Assembly: GCA_963753165.1 (NCBI GenBank)
Contig: CAVWBP010000006.1
Span: 21,666-85,665 of the forward strand
Source of the DNA: JAKLQR01 sp963753165
GTDB taxonomy: Bacteria; Nitrospirota; Thermodesulfovibrionia; Thermodesulfovibrionales; SM23-35
Length of the DNA stretch: 64,000 bases
Direction of reading: 5' to 3'
The notes beneath the pieces were generated by a model that was not told the origin of the DNA, searched no databases, and saw nothing but the letters and a program-made list of their open reading frames with translations. How positions within the stretch are numbered: position 1 is the stretch's first letter; every line of letters begins with the position of its first letter. The position numbers and the translations under genes are program-made. Shown here piece by piece: positions 33,446 to 41,626 of this stretch.

Positions 33446-35041
33446 TTATTTTGCACCCAGAATTTTCATTGCTTCCTTCCTGTAAGAATCCATCAGGTAA
33501 GGAATGCCTGTAACCTTGGCGCATTCTTCTGTAAGTGACATCAGTTCATTCCTCGTGATCGAATCAATATTAAAACAACGTGCACCTGCCATCAGCTGCT
33601 GTAAGCCGACCCTTATTTTCTGTGAATAGCTGTAAATACCGATCGCTCCGAGAGGAATGCTTCTGATCTCTTGGCTGCCTACGATATTTTTAACATCTTC
33701 ATAATTTACAAAGATCTCTTCAACTTTGGTGCCGAATTCGCTGACGGTTTTCGGGAGATCGTTTGCCTTAATCCATTTTCCGATGTTCTTGCCGACCATG
33801 CCGGGGATCATTAATGCACGGCCCATGCAGACTGCCTTGGTATAGGGTGCGCCTAAAGCCAATGCCTTGAATATGCCGTCTTCACTGCTGAAGCCGCCTG
33901 CAAAGGCGATATCAGGAACACGCTCGCCTTTCTTGTCAAGTATCTTGCAGAATTCTGCTGCTGCTGCATGCAGGTAGAGTGAAGGCATACCCCATTCTTC
34001 CATCATGCGCCATGGGCTCATCCCTGTTCCGCCGGGAGCGCCGTCTATTGTAAGCAGATCGATCTTGGCCTTGGAACTCCATTTGATCGCCATTGCCAGC
34101 TCGCGAAGACCATAAGCGCCTGTCTTCAGCGTAATTCTCTTGAATCCGAGTTTCCTGAGCCTGTTTACTTCAGCGTAAAAACCCTTTTCTTCGATAAAGC
34201 CAAGACGGCTGTGACGCTCAAATTCCTTTATCGCGCCGTCTTTGAACGAGGACTGAACAATAGGATCAGACGGATCAGGGGTAACTATATAGCCGCGTTT
34301 CTGTAATTCAAGTGCGCGATCCAGAGAGTTCACTTTGATCTCACCGCCGATGCATTTTGCTCCCTGTCCCCATTTTAATTCTATGGTTTCAATAGCGTGT
34401 TTATCTATTATATATTCTGCAACTCCCAGACGGGTGTCCTCTACGTTCATCTGAACAAGGATCTCTCCATATCCCTGATGATAGCGGCGATACATCTCGA
34501 TCCTGCGGTCCATATCAGGCGCTTTTATTACCTTGTTTTTGCTGTTTAACTCAAGGCCCGGGTCTATTCCGCAGACATTCTCTCCGCAAACGAGAGTAAC
34601 ACCCGAGAGTGCTGCTCCAACAGCAAAATGCTCCCAATTCTTGCGGGCAATTTCCGTTGAACCGAGTGCGCCGGTAAATATCGGAACTTTCATGCTTACT
34701 TTTTTGGTCCAGCCGTAGGAGGTCTCTGTATTAACATTCGGAAATTTTGCGGTGTCAGGGTCGCCTTTCTGGCCTTTTGGAAGTCCTTTGGCGCCGAGGG
34801 CATAACCATGAATGTTCAGGTGAGAATAATCTATCGGATAGTTTTTGTCTCCGCCTGCGGTTATCTCGCCAAAAGGCCCCGGATATAGTAACTCTCTGCC
34901 TCTGAAGGTCGCCTTAAAAACTTCACAATTTCCCCTGCATCCGTCTATACATCTGGTACATATCCCGCTCATCGGTGAGACGCTTTTTGAACGATTATGT
35001 GTTCTGGTTGCTTCATTTGAATTAGGTTGCTGCAAATTCAT
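33446..35041 (-). CDS. FMN-binding glutamate synthase-like protein, copy 1
   Basis: 531 residues, intact. N-terminal motif GICTRCIDGCRGNCEVFKA (Cys for an Fe-S cluster), then LNIHGYALGAKGLPKG and the GOGAT FMN barrel: PIFTGALGSTEIARKNWEHF, ETIELKWGQGAKCIGGEIKV, LLTIDGAPGGTGMSPWRMM, DIAFAGGFSSEDGIFKALAL and KAVCMGRALMIPGMVGKNIG. Stand-alone FMN-GOGAT domain proteins of this sort occur with the Fe-S motif in anaerobes and are of unproven reaction. The gene starts an operon with its paralogue and nrpR. Start ATG 35041 has AGGAGG upstream. Confidence 0.92.
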   Translation of the reverse strand: MNLQQPNSNEATRTHNRSKSVSPMSGICTRCIDGCRGNCEVFKATFRGRELLYPGPFGEITAGGDKNYPIDYSHLNIHGYALGAKGLPKGQKGDPDTAKFPNVNTETSYGWTKKVSMKVPIFTGALGSTEIARKNWEHFAVGAALSGVTLVCGENVCGIDPGLELNSKNKVIKAPDMDRRIEMYRRYHQGYGEILVQMNVEDTRLGVAEYIIDKHAIETIELKWGQGAKCIGGEIKVNSLDRALELQKRGYIVTPDPSDPIVQSSFKDGAIKEFERHSRLGFIEEKGFYAEVNRLRKLGFKRITLKTGAYGLRELAMAIKWSSKAKIDLLTIDGAPGGTGMSPWRMMEEWGMPSLYLHAAAAEFCKILDKKGERVPDIAFAGGFSSEDGIFKALALGAPYTKAVCMGRALMIPGMVGKNIGKWIKANDLPKTVSEFGTKVEEIFVNYEDVKNIVGSQEIRSIPLGAIGIYSYSQKIRVGLQQLMAGARCFNIDSITRNELMSLTEECAKVTGIPYLMDSYRKEAMKILGAK

Positions 35042-35304
35042 AAAATCTTCCTCCTTTAATAAGTTTGTTTTTTTGATATCGCACTAACAATTTGCGCCAT
35101 TTGAGTCTGCTTAGGATTTTGTCCTTGCAAGGAGACCTCAAAGAGCTGATACAGACAACTCACGAATATTTTTCTTGTCTCCACCTCCTCCTAATTAAGT
35201 AAAGCTAAATTACTACTTAGAGAAATTAAGTATTACTTATTGCTTTAGGCAAAAAAAATCCTTTGCCTCAGTAAATTAAAAAGACTTTCGCTCTTAAAGA
35301 AATT
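35042..35304 (-). promoter_or_regulatory. Promoter/operator region of the glutamate-synthase-like operon
   Basis: 260 bases, very AT-rich between 35200 and 35290. A near-perfect palindrome TAAGTATTACTTA lies at 35227-35239, and a looser one, CTAA...TTAG, just beside it. CACCTCCTCC at 35183-35192 on the plus strand reads GGAGGAGGTG on the minus strand, a strong ribosome-binding sequence with no called gene behind it. The operator function is inference; the nearby XRE-cupin regulator is the obvious candidate. Confidence 0.4.
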
Positions 35305-36561
35305 CTAAGAGCTTATTAAAAGTATTTCTGCGTTATCACCTCCTTCATTTTTCAATAAAGAAGTGACTTCTTTATCAAGGTAGAGAGAATCACCTGTCCT
35401 GAGCTTCTCACCTTTACCGTTTATAGTTATCAAAATATCTCCTTTTAAAACATACAGGAATCTTTTCCCGTCAGAAGGTATTATTTTCCCTTTCACCTTT
35501 GCGTATGGTTCTATAGCCAGGAAAGATCCGGACATGTTGCCGTTTTGGATTATATGAAAGCTTTTCATCCCGGCTTCTTTATAAGAGGGATGAGAAAATA
35601 TTTTTTCTTTCCTGATGAGCCATGGCTCCTCATCGGATTTTTTTTCTAACGTATCAGAAAGGTTGACGCCGAGGGTATTACAGATCTGCAGAAACGAGCT
35701 TAACGAAGGAATGATCTGGTTATTTTCCAACTGTGACACAAAACTCGGTGTTAAGCCAATCTTGTTAGCAAGTTCCTTCTGGCTCATTCCCTGCTTCATC
35801 CTTAAATCCTTTATTTTATTGCCGATGTCAAGTGAAGGCTCTTTCCTGACTGAAGAGATAGATATTGTCTTGCCGGTAATCTCATAGGAATGCGGCTTAA
35901 AAGCCTCCCTGTTGGGACGTCCTTCGAGTTTCAGCGCCTTTATCCAGAGCCTGTCCTTTCTCTTATACAGTTCGAGCACAACCTGCGTTATATGCCGGAG
36001 ATTCGCCTTGAATTTCTGGCTGTGCGCGTCCTTTTCGAGCAGCCAGTACGCAACCGTACCGAGATCATAGAGAAGGGGACACAAGTAGGTAAAAAATTTA
36101 TATGTCCTGTGTTCATCCCCCCAGAGGTCCTGCATCCCGGTAAGGCTGTCAAAAACATACCTGCCCCCCGACGGGAATGAATCCTCAAGAGAAGCGAGGA
36201 GAGAAGTCAACTGATCAATATTTTTCGGGTCATCAATTTTTCTTACATTCGCATGAACGGCATTTTCGTAGAATTTCGTAAATGCCTTATCGTTTTTGCC
36301 TTTTCCGGAAGTGAAACAGTCAAGCAGGGTAAAGGAATCCTGCCGGGGTATTTCACCGATCTGCTGGAGTATCGTCTGGGGAGACTTGTTGAAGCTGATA
36401 TAAGTTACATGCTTATTTTCAGAAAAAGACTGGCGGATGAAATTCAGCGCAAAGACCTCGGGCGAGGTCCCTGCCTCAATTTCCCATACCACATTGTCTC
36501 CCACATAGAGTGAGTCAATAAGGTTATCGAGGTCGCGGATTCCGGAAAAGATCTTGCTCAT
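35305..36561 (-). CDS. Three-part regulator: degenerate KaiC/RAD55-like domain, XRE HTH, cupin
   Basis: 418 residues. Residues 1-225 resemble the RecA-like KaiC/RAD55 fold (FSGIRDLDNLIDSLYVGDNV, HVTYISFNKSPQTIL, GRYVFDSLTGMQDLWG, TVAYWLLEKDAHS), but the P-loop is lost: EAGTSPEVFALNF stands where GxPGTGKT is expected. Residues 247-305 are an XRE-type HTH (IKDLRMKQGMSQKELANKIG, LTPSFVSQLENNQ). The end (about 340-418) is a cupin. Such HTH-cupin regulators sense a small ligand. Lying directly upstream of the glutamate-synthase-like operon on the same strand it is a candidate regulator of it; the fused pseudo-ATPase is unusual. Confidence 0.82.
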   Translation of the reverse strand: MSKIFSGIRDLDNLIDSLYVGDNVVWEIEAGTSPEVFALNFIRQSFSENKHVTYISFNKSPQTILQQIGEIPRQDSFTLLDCFTSGKGKNDKAFTKFYENAVHANVRKIDDPKNIDQLTSLLASLEDSFPSGGRYVFDSLTGMQDLWGDEHRTYKFFTYLCPLLYDLGTVAYWLLEKDAHSQKFKANLRHITQVVLELYKRKDRLWIKALKLEGRPNREAFKPHSYEITGKTISISSVRKEPSLDIGNKIKDLRMKQGMSQKELANKIGLTPSFVSQLENNQIIPSLSSFLQICNTLGVNLSDTLEKKSDEEPWLIRKEKIFSHPSYKEAGMKSFHIIQNGNMSGSFLAIEPYAKVKGKIIPSDGKRFLYVLKGDILITINGKGEKLRTGDSLYLDKEVTSLLKNEGGDNAEILLISS

Positions 36562-36712
36562 CGATGCTCGGCTAACGGTTACCTTTCGTCATTAACCTTA
36601 AGAAATACCGGGACGATTTGTCAAGCTGGCCAAATGCCTTGCGAATATTAATATTTAGCATATGCTATAATTACGACAGAACATGAAGAGGCATTCAGTG
36701 CGAGTTTAAAAA

Positions 36713-38125
36713 ATGGAAAAGAATATTTTCATTTACGGACAAGACATGACTATCCTGAATTTCCTCAGGTCCTTTTTCGAAAACCATAAGAAGTACTCCC
36801 CGATTATTGTCAAAAGAGATATCATGCATCTTAAGAGTGCGTGTCTTAAGAAAAAACCTGCCGCCCTGCTTGTTGAGAGTCCTTTCGGATTTAAACACCT
36901 GGATACCTCGGAAATTCCATGCCCGGTAATTGCCCTTATATCGTCAGACTCTCTCACCAGCGGCATCCGTTCCGTTCTCAAAGCGGACGTAGATTCTTAT
37001 CTCATAAGCCCGTTTTATCAGGAAGACCTTGACTATAAACTCAAGGTTGCCATGGCGAGGAGAAACTGGATTCAGCACCTTGACACAAAAAAGAAAGATC
37101 TCGAATCACTGCTGGAATTCACCTGCCTGATCTCAGCCACCCTGGACCCTGAAGAAGCCCTGCACCTCATCGTACAAAAGATTGCGGAAATTATCCGTGT
37201 TACGCACTGCTCCATAATCAGCATAAACACTGAGGATCAGGATTCCGCATATGTTGTTTCCTCATACAAAGATTCCGGAAACACCAACACCCGGCTTGAC
37301 CTTGGAAAATACCCTGAAATAAAACAGGCCATATTACTCAAAAAGCCGCTCTTGGTAAAAAATGCCCTCAAAGACCCCCTGATGAAAGATGTGGTGGACA
37401 TCCTGAAACCGCTGGGAGTCCGTTCGATAGCGGTTTTCCCTGTGATCTTCCGTGATGAAATCATCGGCATCCTGCTGCTGAGGGCATCAAAAGCAGGCCG
37501 CACCTTTACCGCACGGGAAATGAATCTCTGTTCTGCCATCGCGAACACATCTGCAAACGCCCTTTACAATGCATTTCTGCATCAGAAGGTTGAACAGGAA
37601 AAAATACAACTCGAACGGCTTGCAATCACAGATTATATGACGGGAATTTATAATATCCGATATTTTTATTCGAGGCTTGAAGATGAATTCAGCAGATCGG
37701 GAAGATACAACACGCCGATGGGATGCATTATGTTCGATATCGACTATTTCAAAAGGGTAAATGATACCTATGGCCACAGGATCGGAGATATTGTGCTGAG
37801 GGAATTCGCGCAGCTCATTCGCGGGAGGACAAGACGCTCTGATATCTTTGCCAGATACGGAGGCGAAGAATTCATCATGATCCTTCCGGAAATACAGAAA
37901 GAAGAGGCGATCATGAAAGCCGAAGAACTAAGAAAAGTCGTTGAAGAATACCGCTTTATGGGACTGGAAGACAATGACAGAATAACCGTAAGCATGGGTA
38001 TTGCGTGTATTCCCGACGCGCAGATAAAGACCCCTGACGACCTTATTTCCGTGACCGACCAGGCCCTCTTTGCGGCAAAGCATAAAGGTCGCAACCAGAT
38101 CATTGTATTCCCTGACAACATTTAA
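36713..38125 (+). CDS. GAF-GGDEF diguanylate cyclase with receiver-like N-terminus
   Basis: 470 residues. Residues 1-115 fold like a receiver (MEKNIFIYGQDMTILNFLRS, VDSYLISPFYQEDLDYKL) but lack a convincing phospho-acceptor Asp cluster. A GAF domain follows (LEFTCLISATLDPEEALHLI, AVFPVIFRDEIIGILLLRAS), then GGDEF from about 300 (CIMFDIDYFKRVNDTYGHRI, RYGGEEFIMILPE). The active-site motif is GGEEF, so it should make cyclic di-GMP. No RxxD inhibitory site is obvious. It is divergent from the KaiC-XRE-cupin gene; a TATAAT at 36666-36671 is a plausible -10 box. The PilZ protein at 978 is a possible receptor for its product. Confidence 0.88.
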   Translation: MEKNIFIYGQDMTILNFLRSFFENHKKYSPIIVKRDIMHLKSACLKKKPAALLVESPFGFKHLDTSEIPCPVIALISSDSLTSGIRSVLKADVDSYLISPFYQEDLDYKLKVAMARRNWIQHLDTKKKDLESLLEFTCLISATLDPEEALHLIVQKIAEIIRVTHCSIISINTEDQDSAYVVSSYKDSGNTNTRLDLGKYPEIKQAILLKKPLLVKNALKDPLMKDVVDILKPLGVRSIAVFPVIFRDEIIGILLLRASKAGRTFTAREMNLCSAIANTSANALYNAFLHQKVEQEKIQLERLAITDYMTGIYNIRYFYSRLEDEFSRSGRYNTPMGCIMFDIDYFKRVNDTYGHRIGDIVLREFAQLIRGRTRRSDIFARYGGEEFIMILPEIQKEEAIMKAEELRKVVEEYRFMGLEDNDRITVSMGIACIPDAQIKTPDDLISVTDQALFAAKHKGRNQIIVFPDNI

Positions 38126-38155
38126 AAGGCAGATGCTCATCCGTCTTTGCTCTTT

Positions 38156-39346
38156 TCAGCTCAGCTTCAGTCTCGTCATGTAATAAAGCCACAGGAGATG
38201 TGATTTGAGAAAATAATAGATTTCACCGGGGAGGCTTTCACTTCTGATGCTTCTGATTATGCCGGGCACATCTATGGAGAGGGGGCAATTCTTTCTGCAC
38301 CGCCCGCAGGTGAGGCAGAATTCGAGCTTTTTATTCACCTCTTCCTCAGAAAGACTCTTGTATGCCAGACCTTTTCCCCCAAGATACTTTTCCTCGGCAA
38401 AAAAATTACCCACGGTATTATACATAGGGCAGTGGATGAGGCAATTCCCGCAGTCGATGCAATAGAGCAACTCCCTGAAACCCTTTTCGATCATCTCCGT
38501 TCTTTTGTTGTCGAGGAGGATCACTACTACCTCGGAAGGGGCATGCACTCCTTTGAAGAATTTCTTCTCGACGTCTGCTGTTTTGCTTACCCCGCTGATG
38601 ACCTCGATAAAAGAAGGGATAAGCGCGCCGGTTGCCTTGTAACAGATGACTTTGAGCATATTCAGCGCATCTTCCACCGAAGGATAGATCTTGTCGATTG
38701 CAGTCACAACGATATGCTTCTTCTTCCTCATGACTTCGAAGATATTCCCTTCATTATGGGCAAGCACAATCGCGCCCTCTTCCGCAGTCACGGCATTCGC
38801 ACCGGTTATTCCTACCTGTGCTTTCTCCATATAGCCCCGTATTTCGTCCCGCACAAAACTGACAATCTCTTCAGGAGTTTGCCGTATTTTTTTCTGATGA
38901 TATGCAGTCAGTTTCTCCGCAATAACCTTTGCGGAAATATGTGCCGCCGGTCCTGTCGGATGGGAAGGCCCGGCCTGGAGAACCTGAAGGATCCTGTCGC
39001 CTATGTCAGTCTCTATGACCGTTATCCCACGGGACTCCAGCGCTGAAGCAAGCCCTATCTCCTTTGTGACATTCGACTTTGATTTCACGACCAGCTTCTC
39101 ATCGCCTGTCTCCCGGAGTATTATTCCGGCAGCCTCGTCCTTGCTTTCAGCCATAAATACCCTGAAGCCGTTTTCCTGCAGCTTCTCCACCGCCCGTCCA
39201 AAAAGCTCGCTGTTGCCGACCGAGTTCTCCCTGACTGCCTTGAGTCTCTTTATTTTCTCATCGATGTCCGCCGGAGGGTGCAGTCTCTGCCGCTCCTTTA
39301 CTGTTTTAAACGCTTTCTTCATGGCTTTTACTTCATCGAAGTTCAT
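38156..39346 (-). CDS. lutB: LutB/LldF-type iron-sulfur protein (lactate utilisation)
   Basis: 396 residues with an LUD domain (about 40-230; KSKSNVTKEIGLASALESRG, ITGANAVTAEEGAIVLAHNE) and a C-terminal bis-[4Fe-4S] segment (CIDCGNCLIHCPMYNTVG and CLTCGRCRKNCPLSIDVPG). This is the LutB/LldF arrangement of the LutABC L-lactate dehydrogenase. The partners LutA (CCG domain) and LutC are not next to it, so it may serve another dehydrogenase. Start ATG 39346 is the first after an AT-rich gap; a few bases separate it from the convergent GGDEF gene. Confidence 0.85.
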   Translation of the reverse strand: MNFDEVKAMKKAFKTVKERQRLHPPADIDEKIKRLKAVRENSVGNSELFGRAVEKLQENGFRVFMAESKDEAAGIILRETGDEKLVVKSKSNVTKEIGLASALESRGITVIETDIGDRILQVLQAGPSHPTGPAAHISAKVIAEKLTAYHQKKIRQTPEEIVSFVRDEIRGYMEKAQVGITGANAVTAEEGAIVLAHNEGNIFEVMRKKKHIVVTAIDKIYPSVEDALNMLKVICYKATGALIPSFIEVISGVSKTADVEKKFFKGVHAPSEVVVILLDNKRTEMIEKGFRELLYCIDCGNCLIHCPMYNTVGNFFAEEKYLGGKGLAYKSLSEEEVNKKLEFCLTCGRCRKNCPLSIDVPGIIRSIRSESLPGEIYYFLKSHLLWLYYMTRLKLS

Positions 39347-39487
39347 GGCATATTGTTACTCCTGAAACGTCGAAATAGCAATTCTTAACCGCGAACCGTT
39401 CAAGAACTGAAAGGGGCAGCGCTCTATTCCATTATTTTGAGGTATAATTTCACAAAGCATACCTTTATCCCCATATATTAAGATGTG

Positions 39488-39616
39488 CATAACAGTATTG
39501 ACTTCAGCCAGTGTGTCATTCCCGCTTGTCGGGAATCCTTCTTGCTGCGAAGAAAGATGCTGGACAAGCCAGCATGACAAAGTAAAAGCACTCAATTCTA
39601 TGTCCACACTATTATG
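39488..39616. repeat. Stem-loop repeat of the GTCATTCC family, imperfect CATAA ends
   Basis: Core GTCATTCCCGCTTGTCGGGAATCC and GCTGGACAAGCCAGCATGAC inside imperfect inverted ends CATAACAGTATTGAC and, inverted, CATAATAGTGTGGAC. It lies 23 bases upstream of the Crp/Fnr start, so it may influence that promoter. Confidence 0.62.
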
Positions 39617-39638
39617 AGAACCTTAATATAAGGAGCAT

Positions 39639-40310
39639 ATGATGGATATACGCACATTTCTTCTGAACACATTTCTCTTCAGTTCCTTCTCGGAAAGAGA
39701 AGTCGGCCTGCTGGAAACATCCGCCTCTCAGAAAAAAGTCCGGAAAGGGGAGCAGATATTTTCAGAAGGGATGGAAGCCACTGCATTCTTTATCGTAGTT
39801 GAAGGGAAGGTCAAGATTTATAAACTGTCCCCGGACGGCAAAGAACATACGCTGCACATCCATGGCGCCGGAGACCTCGTTGCGGAAGCAGCCATCTTTG
39901 ATGCCATGGTCTATCCGGCCTCATGTGCCGCGCTGGAGGATTCCACCCTGATCCGCATCTCCGGTGAAGGGTTTCGGAATCTCATCAGGGTCCATCCGGA
40001 ACTCTCGTTAAAGATGATGAGCGGGTATTCGAAGAGATTGAGACAGTTCGTTGCAAAGATAGAAGAACTTTCCCTGAAGGACATCAAAGCGAGGCTTGCC
40101 GGATACATTCTGGCGCACAGCGCAGTCGAAAAAGGAGCAACCGTCTGTCATCTCGGATATTCGAAGAAAGAACTTGCCTCTCTTCTCGGCACCATCCCGG
40201 AAACCCTCTCGCGGGCGCTTGCATTCCTGAAACAGAAAAAGCTTATTATCGAGAAAGAGAACGTGATTATTGTTCCGGACCCGAAGAAGTTAAAGGCATT
40301 TGCCGAGTGA
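39639..40310 (+). CDS. Crp/Fnr-family transcriptional regulator
   Basis: 223 residues. cNMP-binding-type beta-roll (GEQIFSEGMEATAFFIVVEG, GDLVAEAAIFDAMVYPASCA) and C-terminal HTH (YSKKELASLLGTIPETLSRA, FLKQKKLII). There is no N-terminal Cys cluster, so it is not an oxygen-sensing Fnr with Fe-S; it is closer to Dnr/NnrR-type regulators that respond to NO or redox. An AAGGAG box precedes two adjacent ATGs. A perfect TTGAC-N4-GTCAA site at 42984, in front of the ferredoxin gene, fits the recognition sequence of this family. Confidence 0.88.
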   Translation: MMDIRTFLLNTFLFSSFSEREVGLLETSASQKKVRKGEQIFSEGMEATAFFIVVEGKVKIYKLSPDGKEHTLHIHGAGDLVAEAAIFDAMVYPASCAALEDSTLIRISGEGFRNLIRVHPELSLKMMSGYSKRLRQFVAKIEELSLKDIKARLAGYILAHSAVEKGATVCHLGYSKKELASLLGTIPETLSRALAFLKQKKLIIEKENVIIVPDPKKLKAFAE

Positions 40311-40327
40311 AGTTGGCTGGCTTCTTT

Positions 40328-40651
40328 TCAGTAAATCTCTAATTGAATCTTAATGGCTTCGCCAATTCTTCGCAGATCTTCTTCTGAAAGTGCGCCTGCA
40401 CGTTTGAATAATCGCAACTTGCTTACGGTAGCCAGTTGATCAGCCATGGCCTTGCTTTCTTTCCCGTCAAGAATGACGAGTGCTTCGCTGGGATACAGAC
40501 GATCTGTCTTGGTGGTGAGAGGGACCACTTGAACTCGGTTGAGAAACTTATTTGATGCGTCATTGCTGACGATTACGGCAGGACGTTTTTTTTTGATCTC
40601 TCCTCCTACTGAGGGATCAAAATTAACCCACCAGACCTCACCTCTTTTCAT
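40328..40651 (-). CDS. mazF: MazF/PemK-family endoribonuclease toxin
   Basis: 107 residues: MKRGEVWWVNFDPSVGGEIK, KKRPAVIVSNDASN, VQVVPLTTKTDR and ADQLATVSKLRLFKRAGAL, all standard PemK/MazF motifs, with conserved R in RPAVIVSN and the T/S and R positions used for RNA cleavage. It would cut mRNA at short sequences. The gene overlaps the antitoxin gene by 14 bases, the usual coupling. Confidence 0.92.
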   Translation of the reverse strand: MKRGEVWWVNFDPSVGGEIKKKRPAVIVSNDASNKFLNRVQVVPLTTKTDRLYPSEALVILDGKESKAMADQLATVSKLRLFKRAGALSEEDLRRIGEAIKIQLEIY

Positions 40652-40871
40652 GCGCTATGTCCTGAAAAGTTGTCTCGGCCCAATCCAAAGCATCTTCTTC
40701 TCTCTTTTTGTCTTTTGACATTTGGGCGTATGCCAATTCCAGATTTGGACGAACTACATGCGGGCGGACCAGTTCTTCAACAAACTTGCTGATTTTGCGA
40801 GGTCCAATAGTCTTATGAAGACCTTCATACACTTCCTCGTCTATAGTTATGGTCAACTTTTTTTGCATCAA
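40638..40871 (-). CDS. Antitoxin of the MazEF-like pair (ribbon-helix-helix type)
   Basis: 77 residues. The N-terminal part (KKLTITIDEEVYEGLHKTI, RKISKFVEELVRPHV) is a ribbon-helix-helix DNA-binding domain; the acidic C-terminal tail (REEDALDWAETTFQD) would wrap the toxin. The frame opens MM at 40871 with GGAGG upstream. Direct repeats in the promoter form the likely operator. Confidence 0.88.
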   Translation of the reverse strand: MMQKKLTITIDEEVYEGLHKTIGPRKISKFVEELVRPHVVRPNLELAYAQMSKDKKREEDALDWAETTFQDIAHEKR

Positions 40872-40885
40872 AATCCTCCCTTTGT

Positions 40886-40903
40886 TATACGTGTAGTATA
40901 CGT
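40886..40903. promoter_or_regulatory. Direct-repeat operator of the toxin-antitoxin pair
   Basis: Two exact TATACGT repeats at 40886-40892 and 40897-40903, 11 bases apart (one helical turn), inside an overall near-palindrome ATACG...CGTAT, about 15 bases upstream of the antitoxin start. RHH dimers bind such tandem sites; the autoregulation is inference. Confidence 0.6.
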
Positions 40904-40951
40904 ATTAAAACGAAGTCATGTCAACATTATAGATATTGGAGTCATATCTTA

Positions 40952-41024
40952 GGGCCAACGACAAAATCACCTGCTTTTACGGAGCGTAGCGGAATAAAAG
41001 TCAGGTGCATTTTATTGTTAGCCC
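40952..41024 (-). other. attC-like integron recombination site downstream of the methyltransferase cassette
   Basis: On the minus strand, GGGCTAACAA...CACCTG, then TCCGCTACGCTCCG as apical loop, then CAGGTG...TTGTCGTTGGCCC. The arms pair as a long imperfect hairpin with R-box-like ends CTAAC/GTTGG and L-box-like CACCTG/CAGGTG, and the gene's TAA stop is inside the first box, as is usual for gene cassettes. No integrase is in the window. Confidence 0.6.
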
Positions 41025-41575
41025 TTTTTCAAAATCACGGTCTTGCTGAAAAGTACCCTCGGTCTTTCAACAGGTGTAAAACCAGCGTCTTTGGCTTTTT
41101 TGACCATTTCTTCAAATGTCGTCTTTGATACATGGAATGGTGGTTCCACGATGAAAAGTTGTCCATCCGATTTCAGTATCGATTTTATCTCGTTTAAGAA
41201 TCCTTCCTGATTGGGGATTTCGTGAACCATGTAGAACGCCAGAACAAAATCGACATCCTCCAATACGCCTATTTTGTTTACTGCACACCTATGCAGTGTA
41301 ATACGTTCCTCGAGTTCCGTTCCTTGAATCTTGTCTCTCAGTTTTTGAAGCATCCCTTCCTGCAAATCGGACGCAATAACCCGGCCCGATTTGCCAACCA
41401 ATCGAGCCAAGTCGATGGAAAAAAAGCCCGGGCCACAACCCAGATCCAGGACGGTCATTCCTTCTTTTATGTAGGGTTTCAATATTTTCTGAGGGTCCTG
41501 TAGCCATCTTCGCAGTCTATTATCGAGACTGCCTGCCAGTTCAACCGGGCATACCCGATTTCTTTCATTGCTCAC
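41018..41575 (-). CDS. Class I SAM-dependent methyltransferase (integron-cassette-like)
   Basis: 185 residues. Motif I TVLDLGCGPGFFSIDLARLV (about 40-60), VIASDLQEGMLQKL, DVDFVLAFYMVHEIPNQEGF and LKSDGQLFIVEPPFH. The fold is a Ubie/MenG-like small-molecule methyltransferase; the substrate is unknown. The stop codon is embedded in the attC-like site at 40952-41024, and a second attC-like remnant precedes its start at 41595-41623. It is therefore probably a mobile gene cassette. Confidence 0.85.
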   Translation of the reverse strand: MSNERNRVCPVELAGSLDNRLRRWLQDPQKILKPYIKEGMTVLDLGCGPGFFSIDLARLVGKSGRVIASDLQEGMLQKLRDKIQGTELEERITLHRCAVNKIGVLEDVDFVLAFYMVHEIPNQEGFLNEIKSILKSDGQLFIVEPPFHVSKTTFEEMVKKAKDAGFTPVERPRVLFSKTVILKKG

Positions 41576-41594
41576 GTTATCATTCTCTTTTCAA

Positions 41595-41623
41595 GGGCTA
41601 ACGACAAGTTGGGCGGTGTTAGT
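41595..41623 (-). other. Short attC-like remnant downstream of the RsgA-like gene
   Basis: Minus-strand CTAACACCGCCC...TTGTCGTTAGCCC. It keeps the same 3' half (TTGTCGTTRGCCC) as the site at 40952-41024 and pairs CTAAC with GTTAG, but is only about 29 bases. It could be a deleted attC or a simple hairpin. Confidence 0.4.
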
Positions 41624-41626
41624 TTT

